From Pyrinomonadaceae bacterium (lineage in GTDB: Bacteria; Acidobacteriota; Blastocatellia; Pyrinomonadales; Pyrinomonadaceae): 64,000 nucleotides of DNA. The notes beneath the pieces are model-generated. The model ran no database searches. It saw only the letters and a program-made list of their open reading frames with translations, and was not told the DNA's origin. The position numbers and the translations under genes are program-made. Location of the stretch: the NCBI GenBank assembly GCA_036277115.1, contig DASUNM010000021.1:310001-374000 (forward strand), in the 5' to 3' direction. Positions 25,819 through 34,535 of the stretch are shown piece after piece; within the stretch, counting starts at the first letter, position 1, and each line of letters begins with the position of its first letter.

Positions 25819-26114
25819 TCAATAAAAGAAGATTCCTCAGGGATTTAGTTTAGCGTCGTTGATTTTACGATGAACGTTCCGGCTTTCGCCAGCAGAGAGG
25901 ATTGAACGGAGTGTCCTAATTTCAGAATCTCTGTGGAACTCTGTGAAGCCTCAGTGTCTCTGTGGTGAATGCTTCTCTAAGCAACTGCCACTACAGAGAC
26001 ACCGAGAACCACAGAGCGTTACAGAAAAAGCAAATTAGGACACTACAGGATTGAACCATAGAGACGGAGGTTTCCGCTGGGCTTTCTTATGTGTCTGTTG
26101 TGGTCAAGTTCCGA
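25819..26114. repeat. CACAGAG repeat in def-aroC gap
   Basis: The gap holds facing CTCTGTGG/CCACAGAG arms and a 12-bp outer inverted repeat (GTGTCCTAATTT at 25911; its complement at 26032-26043). No gene is seen. Confidence 0.6.
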
Positions 26115-27284
26115 TCAATACGCTCGCAACTGTTCGCGATAGCCTTCGTAATTCCGTTTCATCTCGCCCAGGCTGTCGCCGCCGAACTTTTCGCGGGTGG
26201 CTTGGGCGAGCACGAGTGCCATCATCGCTTCGCCAATTACGCCCGCGGCGGGAATGACCGTGATATCGGAACGTTCAAACGCCGCACGCTCTTCCTGTTT
26301 TGTGTCGATATCGACCGAGCGCAGTGCGCGCCGCAGCGTGGAAATGGGTTTCAGGAACCCGCGCACACGAATCTCTTCACCGTTCGTCACACCGCCTTCC
26401 AGGCCACCCGCCCGGTTGGTCTCGCGCACAAATTCCTTTAAGTCATCGCTATAACCGATCTCATCGTGAACTTTCGACCCGGGAAGGGAACTCGCTTCAA
26501 TTCCGGCGCCGATAGCCACGGCCTTGACCGCGGGAATCGACATGATCGCCTGCGCCAGGCGGCCATCAAGTTTCAAATCCCAGGCGGTGTGCGAGCCCAA
26601 ACCCGGCGGCGCATCGCGCGCGATGACTTCAAAGATGCCGCCAAGGGTGTCGCCCGCGGCTTTTGTCTCGTCGATCAATTGAATCATTCGCTGTTGCGCG
26701 TCCGCGTCGGCGCAGCGCAAAGGCGAATCGTCGGGAATCGATGAGACTTGATCGAAAGTCAGTTCCAACGGCTGCTCGGGAATCCCGCCCAGTTGAATTA
26801 CGTGACTGCGGATCTCGATTCCAAACTGTTGCAGCAATTGCTTCGCGATTGCTCCGCAAGCGACGCGGGCTGCGGTCTCACGTGCCGACGCACGCTCCAG
26901 GACGTTGCGCAGATCGCGCGCGTCGTACTTCAAACCGCCGGCTAAATCCGCGTGACCGGGGCGCGGGCGTTTGACGAGCCGGGATTTCTCGGGCGCAAGC
27001 TCTTTCGGCTCGACCGCCATCACTGCGTCCCAGGTCGCCCAATCCTTGTTTTCAATCATCAGCGCGAGCGGCGAACCGAGGGTCACGCCATGTCGCACTC
27101 CGCTCAGGATTTCAACTTCGTCTTTCTCGATCTTCATCCGCGCGCCGCGGCCATAGCCTTGCTGCCGGCGCCATAAGTCATGATTGATTTGATCGACGTT
27201 GATGGGCAGTCCGGCGGGCAGACCTTCGACGATCGCGACCAATGCGCGTCCGTGTGATTCGCCGGCGGTGGTGAAGCGGAACAT
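26115..27284 (-). CDS. aroC: Chorismate synthase
   Basis: 389 aa, full length. Starts [21 protein letters not shown], with the family signatures [29 protein letters not shown] and a C-terminal [17 protein letters not shown]. It converts 5-enolpyruvylshikimate-3-phosphate to chorismate using reduced FMN, the last common step of aromatic biosynthesis. No other shikimate genes are adjacent. Confidence 0.97.
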   Translation of the reverse strand: MFRFTTAGESHGRALVAIVEGLPAGLPINVDQINHDLWRRQQGYGRGARMKIEKDEVEILSGVRHGVTLGSPLALMIENKDWATWDAVMAVEPKELAPEKSRLVKRPRPGHADLAGGLKYDARDLRNVLERASARETAARVACGAIAKQLLQQFGIEIRSHVIQLGGIPEQPLELTFDQVSSIPDDSPLRCADADAQQRMIQLIDETKAAGDTLGGIFEVIARDAPPGLGSHTAWDLKLDGRLAQAIMSIPAVKAVAIGAGIEASSLPGSKVHDEIGYSDDLKEFVRETNRAGGLEGGVTNGEEIRVRGFLKPISTLRRALRSVDIDTKQEERAAFERSDITVIPAAGVIGEAMMALVLAQATREKFGGDSLGEMKRNYEGYREQLRAY

Positions 27285-27306
27285 GTAAGTTGCGAGAAAG
27301 GGCGCT

Positions 27307-27791
27307 CACCGCAGAGACGCGGAGAACGCAGAGAAAGCGCAGAGAGTCATTCCCTCAAATCGAGCACTCTTCTTCTGATGCCGTCCTTCAATACCACAAC
27401 ATTGAAGTTCATAAGAAGCCCAACATTCCACCCACCAAGCCGCAAATATGTTATCAGTTGCGCCTCATGGATGGGGGCAATCGCCTCAATTGCCTTCACT
27501 TCAACTACCAGCCGGCGGGCGACGAGAAGATCCAACCGAATCCGCAGTCAAGCCGAACGCCCCGATACTCGAGCGGTATTGGAACCTCCCGCTCGAATCC
27601 AACGCCTCGGGCTGTCAACTCCTGATACATGCACTTTTGGTAGGCCGATTCCAATAGTCCCGGACCCAAAGCGCGGTGAACGGAGATGCCTGCGCTGATC
27701 TCGGGTGATTTCGTTGACGTGCATGGATCTCGCAAAATACTGAGGCGTGGTTCCTCTGCGAAACCTCAGCGATCTCTGCGTCTCTGCGGTG
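27307..27791. repeat. Inverted-repeat unit carrying a GxxExxY pseudogene
   Basis: Left arm CACCGCAGAGACGCGGAGA (27307) and right arm, read on the minus strand, CACCGCAGAGACGCAGAGA (27791) are near identical. They enclose the broken GxxExxY gene exactly. No transposase is present. Confidence 0.6.
27347..27724 (-). pseudogene. GxxExxY-family protein, frameshifted twice
   Basis: The family normally reads VHRxLGPGLLESAYE, then DLLV...VVELKA, then HEAQLLTYLKL and a NFNV...KDGIRR end. Here the parts are split over frames: MHVNEITR in one frame, ISVHRALGPGLLESAYQKCM in a second, and DLLVARRLVVEVKAIEAI to the end in the first again. One base appears lost near 27703 and another near 27535 (GGATTCGG where GGATTCCGG would restore frame). 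All conserved blocks are otherwise present, so the loss is recent or due to sequencing error. The family has a PDDEXK-like fold; its role is unknown. Confidence 0.8.
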
Positions 27792-27838
27792 AATCTTGAA
27801 GGCGATCTTAACATTTCGTTGCAAGGTAACGATTCTTG

Positions 27839-29371
27839 CTAAGCGAGAAGCCCTTCATCAAACATGTTTCCACGCCCAAGAATGCCTGCCGGATCGAATG
27901 CTCGTTTCAATTCAACCATTTCGCGCACGTGCTGATCGCCATACATTTCCCGCAAATACTCACGCTTCAATTTGCCGATGCCATGCTCGGCGGAAATCGT
28001 TCCGCCCAGCTCCACCGCACGTCGAATGAAACTTCGATAAATCTCCCAGGCCTTTGCGGCCTCTTCGTCGTTGCGCGGCAGAATATTTACGTGCACGTGA
28101 TTGTCGCCGATGTGGCCAAAAATCGTGTAGCGCAATTCGCCGCCCCGCAACGCGTCGCGATAAAAGCTCAGCATGTCGGCGAATGAATCGTCAGGCACAG
28201 CGATGTCGGTTGAGACTTTTCGCTGCCTGTATTTCGCGAACCGTTCGTTCATCAGCACCGGCAACGCGTGACGGAACTCGCGGAGCTTAGCGTGATCCTG
28301 TTCATTCGTGGCAAACCATGACTGCTCGCCCAGAGCCTGATGACGTTCCGTCAGTTCCAGCCATTCGTTCATCAGCGACTCTTCGGTTGCGGGGTTGGTT
28401 TCTTGCTCAAAGAAAATCGCGCCAACCGCTCCGTCAGGAATGGTGTCGTATTTCCGGCGCAGGAAGCTGAGTGACTCAACATCAAAGTATTCCAGCGCGC
28501 GCGCGTCGAGCGTGGCACAGACTTCAGTCTGTGAATCATGTGCAACGGACACAGACTGAAGTCTGTGCCTCAGCGATCGCGTTCGCACATCACGAACGAA
28601 AGCAAGGAGGTTCTCGTCGGAATCGAAGAACACAACGCCGCTCAGAAGGCTTTCAGGTTTTGCAATGAGCCGCACTTCAGCTTCCAGGATCACGCCCAGG
28701 GTTCCTTCGCTGCCAATGAATAGATCGATCACGTCCATTCCGGGTGCGACGAAATATCCGGAGGCGTGCTTTCTCACTTTCGGCATTTGATAACCCGGCA
28801 CCTTCGCGTTGATGGTGCGGCCGGAGGAAAGCGGAATCGTAACGTGGCCACCGTCGCGAACTTGTAGTTCACCTCGCCGCAAATCGATTACGTCACCGGT
28901 GGCCAAAGCAATCTTCAAACGCTCGATATAGTTTCGCGTCGGGCCGTACTTGAAGGTGCGAGATCCAGAGGCGTTCGTGGAAATCGTTCCGCCGAGGAAG
29001 CACGTCCTCTCGGTCGGATCAGGTGGATAAAACAGGCCATCGGCTTCAACCGCGCGCTGGAGTTCAATCAATCGGACGCCTGCTTCGGCGACGGCGTGGC
29101 CACCCTTCTCGTCGCGAGCAACACGCTTGATGTGATTTAGTTTGTCGGTGGCGATGACGATTCCGCCGAAGGGGACTCGACCGCCAACGGTACCCGTGCC
29201 CGCGCCTGAGATTGTGACCGGCGTTTTATCTCCGCTGGCTTTCGCCAGAAGCTGAGCAGCTTCTTCCGCACTTTCCGGAAAGAACACAGCAGAGGTGAAG
29301 CCGCCAGTCAGGTAACTCGCATCGCCAAGAAAGTCGTGAATCTCGTCCGGTGTGGTCTTCGTCAACATCAC
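27839..29371 (-). CDS. GlcD/D-lactate-type FAD-linked oxidase
   Basis: 510 aa. An N-terminal FAD_binding_4 domain (residues 35-250) contains TISGAGTGTVGGRVPFGG, read here in part as GAGTGTVGG, and FLGGTISTNASGSRTFKYGPTRNY. The C-terminal FAD-oxidase domain ends with AEHGIGKLKREYL. The substrate is likely a 2-hydroxy acid (glycolate or lactate). Residues about 268-286 are encoded by an inserted palindromic repeat (28514-28569), kept in frame. It follows a membrane protein gene by 6 bp. Confidence 0.85.
   Translation of the reverse strand: MMLTKTTPDEIHDFLGDASYLTGGFTSAVFFPESAEEAAQLLAKASGDKTPVTISGAGTGTVGGRVPFGGIVIATDKLNHIKRVARDEKGGHAVAEAGVRLIELQRAVEADGLFYPPDPTERTCFLGGTISTNASGSRTFKYGPTRNYIERLKIALATGDVIDLRRGELQVRDGGHVTIPLSSGRTINAKVPGYQMPKVRKHASGYFVAPGMDVIDLFIGSEGTLGVILEAEVRLIAKPESLLSGVVFFDSDENLLAFVRDVRTRSLRHRLQSVSVAHDSQTEVCATLDARALEYFDVESLSFLRRKYDTIPDGAVGAIFFEQETNPATEESLMNEWLELTERHQALGEQSWFATNEQDHAKLREFRHALPVLMNERFAKYRQRKVSTDIAVPDDSFADMLSFYRDALRGGELRYTIFGHIGDNHVHVNILPRNDEEAAKAWEIYRSFIRRAVELGGTISAEHGIGKLKREYLREMYGDQHVREMVELKRAFDPAGILGRGNMFDEGLLA
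28514..28569. repeat. CACAGACTTCAGTCTGTG palindrome pair inside glcD-like gene
   Basis: Two 18-20 bp palindromes (GGCACAGACTTCAGTCTGTG and CACAGACTGAAGTCTGTGCC) in inverted order, 16 bp apart. The same unit lies at 57344-57406 between genes. Confidence 0.85.
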
Positions 29372-29377
29372 AAATGA

Positions 29378-30136
29378 TCAGCCGCCTGCCGAGCCAGCCA
29401 GAAGAATACGTCCGATGAGCGGCGCCAGCGTCAATCCAATCGTGACCCAGGTGGGCCAGCGATCAAAGTCCTCAATTAAGAACAGAAACCGCGGGGTCAC
29501 ATAAAACAACGCAAACGCGCCCGCCGCCAAGCCGGCCGCAAACAGCTTCTCCGTCAAACCAAGACCAGGCGAATCGAATATAAACAGGTCAGCGAACCAG
29601 ATATTCCACATGGTGGTGAGCAGGAGTACGGCGGCGACAATCAGAATGTCAGCCAGTAATTCCATGGGCCAGCTCTTGCGCCACGCCGGCATTTGCTCGA
29701 GTTTCTTTGGCGGGAAGACGACGCGCGCCGCGAAGATAGTAGGGAGTGTGCTTAAAAGGATGACCAATGCGAGGGGAACGCCTTTGGGTGCGTGCTCAAG
29801 ACCGACCGCCACGACGGCCGCGCCGAAAATCGAGAGACTCAGGGAGAGAGAAACCCATCCGAGAAACAGACAACCGGCGTACCCGGGACTCGGAAGCGTT
29901 TTACGTCGCGCATGCAATGGCGCGCGCTTGAGGATTGCGCCGGCGGTGTAAGAGATGAACGCGGCCAGGATGATGAAGGCGAGCTGCCGCGCTGCCTTAT
30001 CTTCGTTGGCCGTAAAGCCGGCGCCCAGTTTGCCCAACCAACGCGCCACAATACCGAACAGGAAAAGGTTTGCCAGGAAGACCAGAACGTCCAGCACGTG
30101 TCCACGGTGTCTTCCCAGCCATGACGAAATTCTCAT
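29378..30136 (-). CDS. Polytopic membrane protein, function unknown
   Basis: 252 aa with about six or seven membrane helices (for example VLDVLVFLANLFLFGIV, LAFIILAAFISYTAGAIL, LFLGWVSLSLSLSIFGAAVVAVG). A hydrophilic cytoplasmic loop PKKLEQMPAWRKSWP lies in the middle. No family signature is recognised. Its stop is 6 bp from the start of the FAD oxidase, which suggests joint expression. Confidence 0.7.
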   Translation of the reverse strand: MRISSWLGRHRGHVLDVLVFLANLFLFGIVARWLGKLGAGFTANEDKAARQLAFIILAAFISYTAGAILKRAPLHARRKTLPSPGYAGCLFLGWVSLSLSLSIFGAAVVAVGLEHAPKGVPLALVILLSTLPTIFAARVVFPPKKLEQMPAWRKSWPMELLADILIVAAVLLLTTMWNIWFADLFIFDSPGLGLTEKLFAAGLAAGAFALFYVTPRFLFLIEDFDRWPTWVTIGLTLAPLIGRILLAGSAGG

Positions 30137-30263
30137 TGCGTGATCTGATATGGTTCAGTCTTGACGAGCACTATTTCAACCACCGAGGAACACTGAGAAG
30201 AGTCAAAAAGTACAACGGTTTTAATGTTTGTCTGCTTCTGGTGTCGTCTGTGGTTAAGAGTCC

Positions 30264-32252
30264 CTACGCGACTTGCAGCTCCCGTTCACGCAGATACTTG
30301 ATGCGGTCACGCAGTTCAGCAGCTTTCTCAAACTCGAACTTCTTCGCATGCTCGCGCATTTCGAAATCAAGACGCGCAATCGTTTCGCCGATTTGCTGGG
30401 GACTGTAGGCTTCGATGTCCTCGAGTTCCAGCGGCACCTTGAAGTAATCCGCTTCGGCGGCGGTGACCAGGGTCGCTTCGATTGGCTTGATGATGGTCTG
30501 CGGCACAATGCCGTTCTCGAGATTGTATGCCCGCTGCAATTCCCGCCGGCGCGTGGTTTCGTCAATCGCCCGCTTCATCGAATCAGTTATCCGGTCGGCA
30601 TAAAGGATCGCTTTGCCTTCCGCGTTGCGCGCGGCGCGGCCGATCGTTTGGATCAGAGACGATTCGGAACGCAGAAACCCTTCTTTGTCAGCGTCGAGAA
30701 TCGCAACTAGCGAGACTTCCGGCAGATCCAGCCCTTCCCGCAGCAGGTTGATGCCGACCAGCACATCGAATTCACCGCGGCGCAGGTCGCGCAGAATTCT
30801 GATGCGCTCCAGCGTTTCAATGTCCGAATGGAGATAGCGCACGCGAACATCGACTTCTGTGAAGTACTCGGTCAAGTCTTCCGCCATCTTCTTGGTGAGC
30901 GTGGTCACCAGCACGCGTTCGTTGCGCTCAGCGCGGATGCGGCATTCGTTGAGGAGATGATCGATTTGACCTTTGACCGGACGTACTTCAACTTCCGGAT
31001 CCATTAACCCGGTCGGGCGAATGATTTGTTCGATCACTTCGCCGCTGGTCTTGGTGAATTCGTATGGCCCCGGGGTCGCCGAAACGTAAATCCGTTGCGT
31101 CACTCGTTCTTCGAACTCTTCAAAATTCAACGGCCGGTTGTCGAGCGCGGACGGCAGACGAAATCCATATTCGACCAGCGTCTTCTTGCGTGATTGATCG
31201 CCAAAAAACATGCCGCGCACTTGCGGAATGGTCTGATGCGATTCGTCGATAATCACGAGAGTGTCGCGCGGCAGATAATCCAGCAGCGTCGGCGGCGGCT
31301 CTCCCGGTTGCTTTCCGGTGAGATGGCGCGAATAGTTTTCGATGCCCCGGCAGAAGCCCATCTCTTTCATCATCTCGAGGTCGAACATCGTGCGCTGGTG
31401 CAGGCGCTGGGCTTCAAGCAGCTTTCCTTCTTCGATCAGCTTTGGTTCCCACCACTCCAACTCCTGTTTGATCGATTTGATGGCGCGCTTCAAAGTCGTG
31501 CGCGGCATCACGTAATGGGACTTCGGATAGATGGGAAGTCGCGAAGTGTGCTTCTGCGTAATCTCGCCGAGTAGCGGATCGATTGTCGAGATCGAATCGA
31601 TTTCGTCTCCCCACAGCTCTATCCGATACGCTTCGTCCTGATAGCTGGGATAAACCTCGACAACGTCTCCGCGCACGCGAAAGCTGCCGCGCTTGAAATC
31701 GATGTCGTTGCGTTCGTACTGCAACTCGACGAGTCGCTGGAGCAGCGTGTCACGCGCGATGCGCATCCCGGGCTCGAGGAAAACCAGCATGCCGTAGTAC
31801 GCATCCGGATCGCCGAGGCCGTAGATACACGAGACGCTTGCAACCACAATAACGTCCCGGCGCTCAAACAAGGCACGCGTCGCGGACATGCGCAGGCGGT
31901 CGATGTCTTCGTTTACGATCGCATCTTTTTCGATGTAAGTGTCTGAGGCCGGCACATAGGCTTCGGGCTGATAATAGTCGTAGTACGAAACAAAATACTC
32001 GACCGAGTTGTCGGGGAAGAGGGTCCGGAATTCCTGGTAAAGCTGGGCCGCAAGAGTTTTGTTGTGGGCTATCACGAGTGTGGGGCGTTGCGTCTCGTCG
32101 ATGACACTCGCGACCGTGAAAGTCTTGCCGCTGCCGGTGATGCCGAGCAGAACCTGATCCTTCGCGCCGTCATTGACGCCACGCACCAGGGCTTCGATTG
32201 CCTGCGGCTGGTCGCCACAGGGACGATAATTCGATTTCAGGACGAAGGGCAT
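30264..32252 (-). CDS. uvrB: Excinuclease ABC subunit B
   Basis: 662 aa, full length. Walker [11 protein letters not shown], the beta-hairpin region [20 protein letters not shown] (in part), DESHQT Walker B, helicase motifs V and VI ([31 protein letters not shown]) and a C-terminal UVR motif are all seen. It is the DNA-loading helicase of nucleotide excision repair. The sequence just upstream of its ATG (32253-32282) is a dispersed repeat shared with nuoB, and no Shine-Dalgarno is visible in it. Confidence 0.98.
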   Translation of the reverse strand: MPFVLKSNYRPCGDQPQAIEALVRGVNDGAKDQVLLGITGSGKTFTVASVIDETQRPTLVIAHNKTLAAQLYQEFRTLFPDNSVEYFVSYYDYYQPEAYVPASDTYIEKDAIVNEDIDRLRMSATRALFERRDVIVVASVSCIYGLGDPDAYYGMLVFLEPGMRIARDTLLQRLVELQYERNDIDFKRGSFRVRGDVVEVYPSYQDEAYRIELWGDEIDSISTIDPLLGEITQKHTSRLPIYPKSHYVMPRTTLKRAIKSIKQELEWWEPKLIEEGKLLEAQRLHQRTMFDLEMMKEMGFCRGIENYSRHLTGKQPGEPPPTLLDYLPRDTLVIIDESHQTIPQVRGMFFGDQSRKKTLVEYGFRLPSALDNRPLNFEEFEERVTQRIYVSATPGPYEFTKTSGEVIEQIIRPTGLMDPEVEVRPVKGQIDHLLNECRIRAERNERVLVTTLTKKMAEDLTEYFTEVDVRVRYLHSDIETLERIRILRDLRRGEFDVLVGINLLREGLDLPEVSLVAILDADKEGFLRSESSLIQTIGRAARNAEGKAILYADRITDSMKRAIDETTRRRELQRAYNLENGIVPQTIIKPIEATLVTAAEADYFKVPLELEDIEAYSPQQIGETIARLDFEMREHAKKFEFEKAAELRDRIKYLRERELQVA

Positions 32253-32282
32253 AAGCGTAAATAGTAAATCGTGAATCGTAAT
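32253..32282 (-). repeat. GTAAATAGTGAATCG-type repeat at uvrB start
   Basis: AAGCGTAAATAGTAAATCGTGAATCGTAAT (30 nt, cited in part) runs up to the uvrB ATG. The same sequence runs up to the nuoB ATG at 43104. Confidence 0.7.
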
Positions 32283-32310
32283 TAGAACAAACTGTACCCC
32301 CTAACTTGCG

Positions 32311-32386
32311 CGCTCGTGTCTCTGTGGTGAGTTTTGTTTGACGAATGGCCACCACAGAGACACAGAGATCGCGCAGAGACACCGAG
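32311..32386. repeat. CACAGAG-type inverted repeat
   Basis: Left arm CGTGTCTCTGTGGTG (32314) and right arm CCACCACAGAGACACAGAG (32349-32367) face each other across about 20 bp, then a second CGCAGAGACACCGAG follows. Confidence 0.65.
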
Positions 32387-32439
32387 CAAAAACCAAAGGC
32401 GACGAGCTGATGCGAACCCGGGATGATGCCGAGAAGGCA

Positions 32440-32470
32440 AAAGGCGCAGAGCCGATGACTCTGCGCCTTT
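32440..32470 (-). terminator. Hairpin terminator after 32496-34535
   Basis: A perfect 12-bp stem (AAAGGCGCAGAG / CTCTGCGCCTTT) with a 7-nt loop lies 26 bp after the stop of the HEAT operon. The T-run on the minus strand is short, so efficiency is uncertain. Confidence 0.6.
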
Positions 32471-32495
32471 CCAAAAAGGTAAATCTTCACTTGGA

Positions 32496-34535
32496 TTAAG
32501 AGACCTGCTGCTCTTCTCCCGGGTGACTGCCCACCTGATAAATCGCCTCCATCACCGCCGAACGAACTTCAGGCGGCAGCGTTCCGCGCACAGCCATGCG
32601 ACGAAATGCCGGCAACACATCCGGCTGTCCGCTTAACGCAAGCAGCTTCACGACGGCCAGACGTACTTCGGTGCTGGGATGAGCTTCGATAGCTCGCATC
32701 AGCGGATTTATTTCCCCGGATTTCGACATCAGGAAAAGGAGAGAGAATGCGTCGTAGGTCTTGTCGCGGCTCTCGCCGGTCAAGTTGTTGATGGCCTCGT
32801 CCGCGAGTCCTGAAGTCGCGATGGCGGCGCCAATTCTGGCGCGGCGTTCTGCCGGGGAATCACGCAAGGCGCGCGTAAACGCGGCGGCGCGGTCTTCCTG
32901 AAAATCGTACAACGCTTGCGCGGCCGCATTGCGAACTTCGGACGCCGGGTCATCGAAGGCTTCGGTGATCTCCTGGAAAGCATCCTCAGTTTCCAATGAC
33001 GCGAGATTTTGCAGCTCCGCCGCTCGCGCGCGAGCATCCGGGCGCGTTGCTGACGAAACTGGGGTCGCTTCAGGCATGCTGACGGGCTGAAACTCGGAGT
33101 CCTCGCCGCCGAGAAATTCGCCTGGCTTAATCCTTTCGGAAGGTCGTTGTACGTACTGTTCTTGCTCGCGCTCCTCAAGCAACGCTTGCCGCTCTTCTTC
33201 CTCCGCACGCAGTTTTGCTTCAACCTCGGCACGAATTCGCGCTTCGAGTTCGGCCCGCTGGCGCACTTCGGCTTCAGCTCGCAAGCGTACATCTTCTTCT
33301 GCCCGTGCACGCGCGGCTTCTTCAGCCCTCAATCGTTCTTCCACCTCTGCCTGAAGGCGACGTTCTTCTTCGAGGCGCCGGCGTTCTTCGTCCTCGGCGC
33401 GACGACGAGCTTCCTGTTCAGCTGCAAACTGCGCCTGTTCAGCGGCGAGCCGTTCGGCCTCTTCCTGTGCGCGCCGGCGAGCCTCGGCTTCAGTTCGCTT
33501 TTGCGCTTCTTCTTCGACTTTCCTCTTCGCCTCGGCTTCCGCGCGCATCTGCGCCTCGATCTCAGCCCGCAACCGGGCCTCTTCGTCGGCACGACGCTGA
33601 GCTTCGGCCTCAGCGTGCCGTCGGGCTTCCTCTTCCGCGCGGCGGCGTTGCGTTTCTTCCGCCAGCAGCCTCGCTTCTTCGGCGGACCTCACGCGCGCAT
33701 CTTCGCGCAGGCGCAGCCGGAGAATTTCTTCTTCGACGGCGGCGATGCGTGTCTGGGCGCGGCGGCGCATCTCGTCTTCCTGTGCTCGCTTGCGCGCTTC
33801 ACCTTCGAGAAACCGTCGCTCTTCCTCACCGCGTATGCGCGACTGTTCGGCTTCCACGTTGCGCGCTTGTTCGAGTTCGGTCTGGCGCGCTGCTTCCGCG
33901 GAGGCAAATTGCGCTTCGACCTCGGCGCGTCGCGCGTCTTCCATTGCGCGCATGCGTTTCAATTCCTCTTCGGCGCGAGCCAGTTCGGTCTCCGCGATGC
34001 GACGCCGGGTCTCCTCAGCCGCCCGTTCGCGCGCTTCCGCTTCAATCCGCAGTTTCTCTTGCTCAGCGCGCCGGCGCGCGGCTGCTTCCTGTTCCTGCCG
34101 CCATTGGTGAGACGCCTGATTAAAAGCATGCTCAGCCGCCAGACGGGCTGTTTCGAATTCTGCCCGGCGTGCTTCCTCTTCCGTGCGCAGCCGATTCAGT
34201 TCAACTTCGAGCTGGTTGGTCTCTTCAAGGACCGAAGATCTCTCGGAAGAGATTGCTTCCGGTTCCGGCGCTTGTGATGGCGCTTCGTGCTGTACCGCTG
34301 GAGGCTCAGGTGCCGCGACAGGAGCCTGCACAAGCACCGGCGCGGGCTTAGGCGCCACTCTTTCGATCGGTGGCGCCGTCAAAATTTGCAGAATTTCGGC
34401 CTTGTTTGCCGACAAAGCGTCGCGCAGATCAGGCGTAATCGCGCCTCTTGGCGCATCGATCACCAGACGATCACCGTTGGCTTTCACATCAACGCCTTTT
34501 TCCCGAAGTTGGACAAGCAGCTCGCGCGCACTCAT
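32496..34535 (-). CDS. TubC-docking, coiled-coil, HEAT-repeat protein
   Basis: 679 aa. Residues 1-52 match the TubC N-terminal docking domain (ARELLVQLREKGVDVKANGD, then RGAITPDLRDALSANKAEIL), normally found at the start of NRPS subunits. Residues about 95-450 are an Arg/Glu/Ala-rich coiled coil. Residues about 515-670 hold HEAT repeats whose last 80 residues align with the end of the 36359-38017 product. No catalytic domain is visible. Its ATG overlaps the upstream TGA (ATGA). It is the last gene of the HEAT operon. Confidence 0.8.
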   Translation of the reverse strand: MSARELLVQLREKGVDVKANGDRLVIDAPRGAITPDLRDALSANKAEILQILTAPPIERVAPKPAPVLVQAPVAAPEPPAVQHEAPSQAPEPEAISSERSSVLEETNQLEVELNRLRTEEEARRAEFETARLAAEHAFNQASHQWRQEQEAAARRRAEQEKLRIEAEARERAAEETRRRIAETELARAEEELKRMRAMEDARRAEVEAQFASAEAARQTELEQARNVEAEQSRIRGEEERRFLEGEARKRAQEDEMRRRAQTRIAAVEEEILRLRLREDARVRSAEEARLLAEETQRRRAEEEARRHAEAEAQRRADEEARLRAEIEAQMRAEAEAKRKVEEEAQKRTEAEARRRAQEEAERLAAEQAQFAAEQEARRRAEDEERRRLEEERRLQAEVEERLRAEEAARARAEEDVRLRAEAEVRQRAELEARIRAEVEAKLRAEEEERQALLEEREQEQYVQRPSERIKPGEFLGGEDSEFQPVSMPEATPVSSATRPDARARAAELQNLASLETEDAFQEITEAFDDPASEVRNAAAQALYDFQEDRAAAFTRALRDSPAERRARIGAAIATSGLADEAINNLTGESRDKTYDAFSLLFLMSKSGEINPLMRAIEAHPSTEVRLAVVKLLALSGQPDVLPAFRRMAVRGTLPPEVRSAVMEAIYQVGSHPGEEQQVS

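Noticed and set aside
33147..34277. 376-codon rightward frame rich in Phe, Leu and Arg
   Set aside because: Antisense of the Arg/Glu/Ala coiled coil of the 32496-34535 gene.
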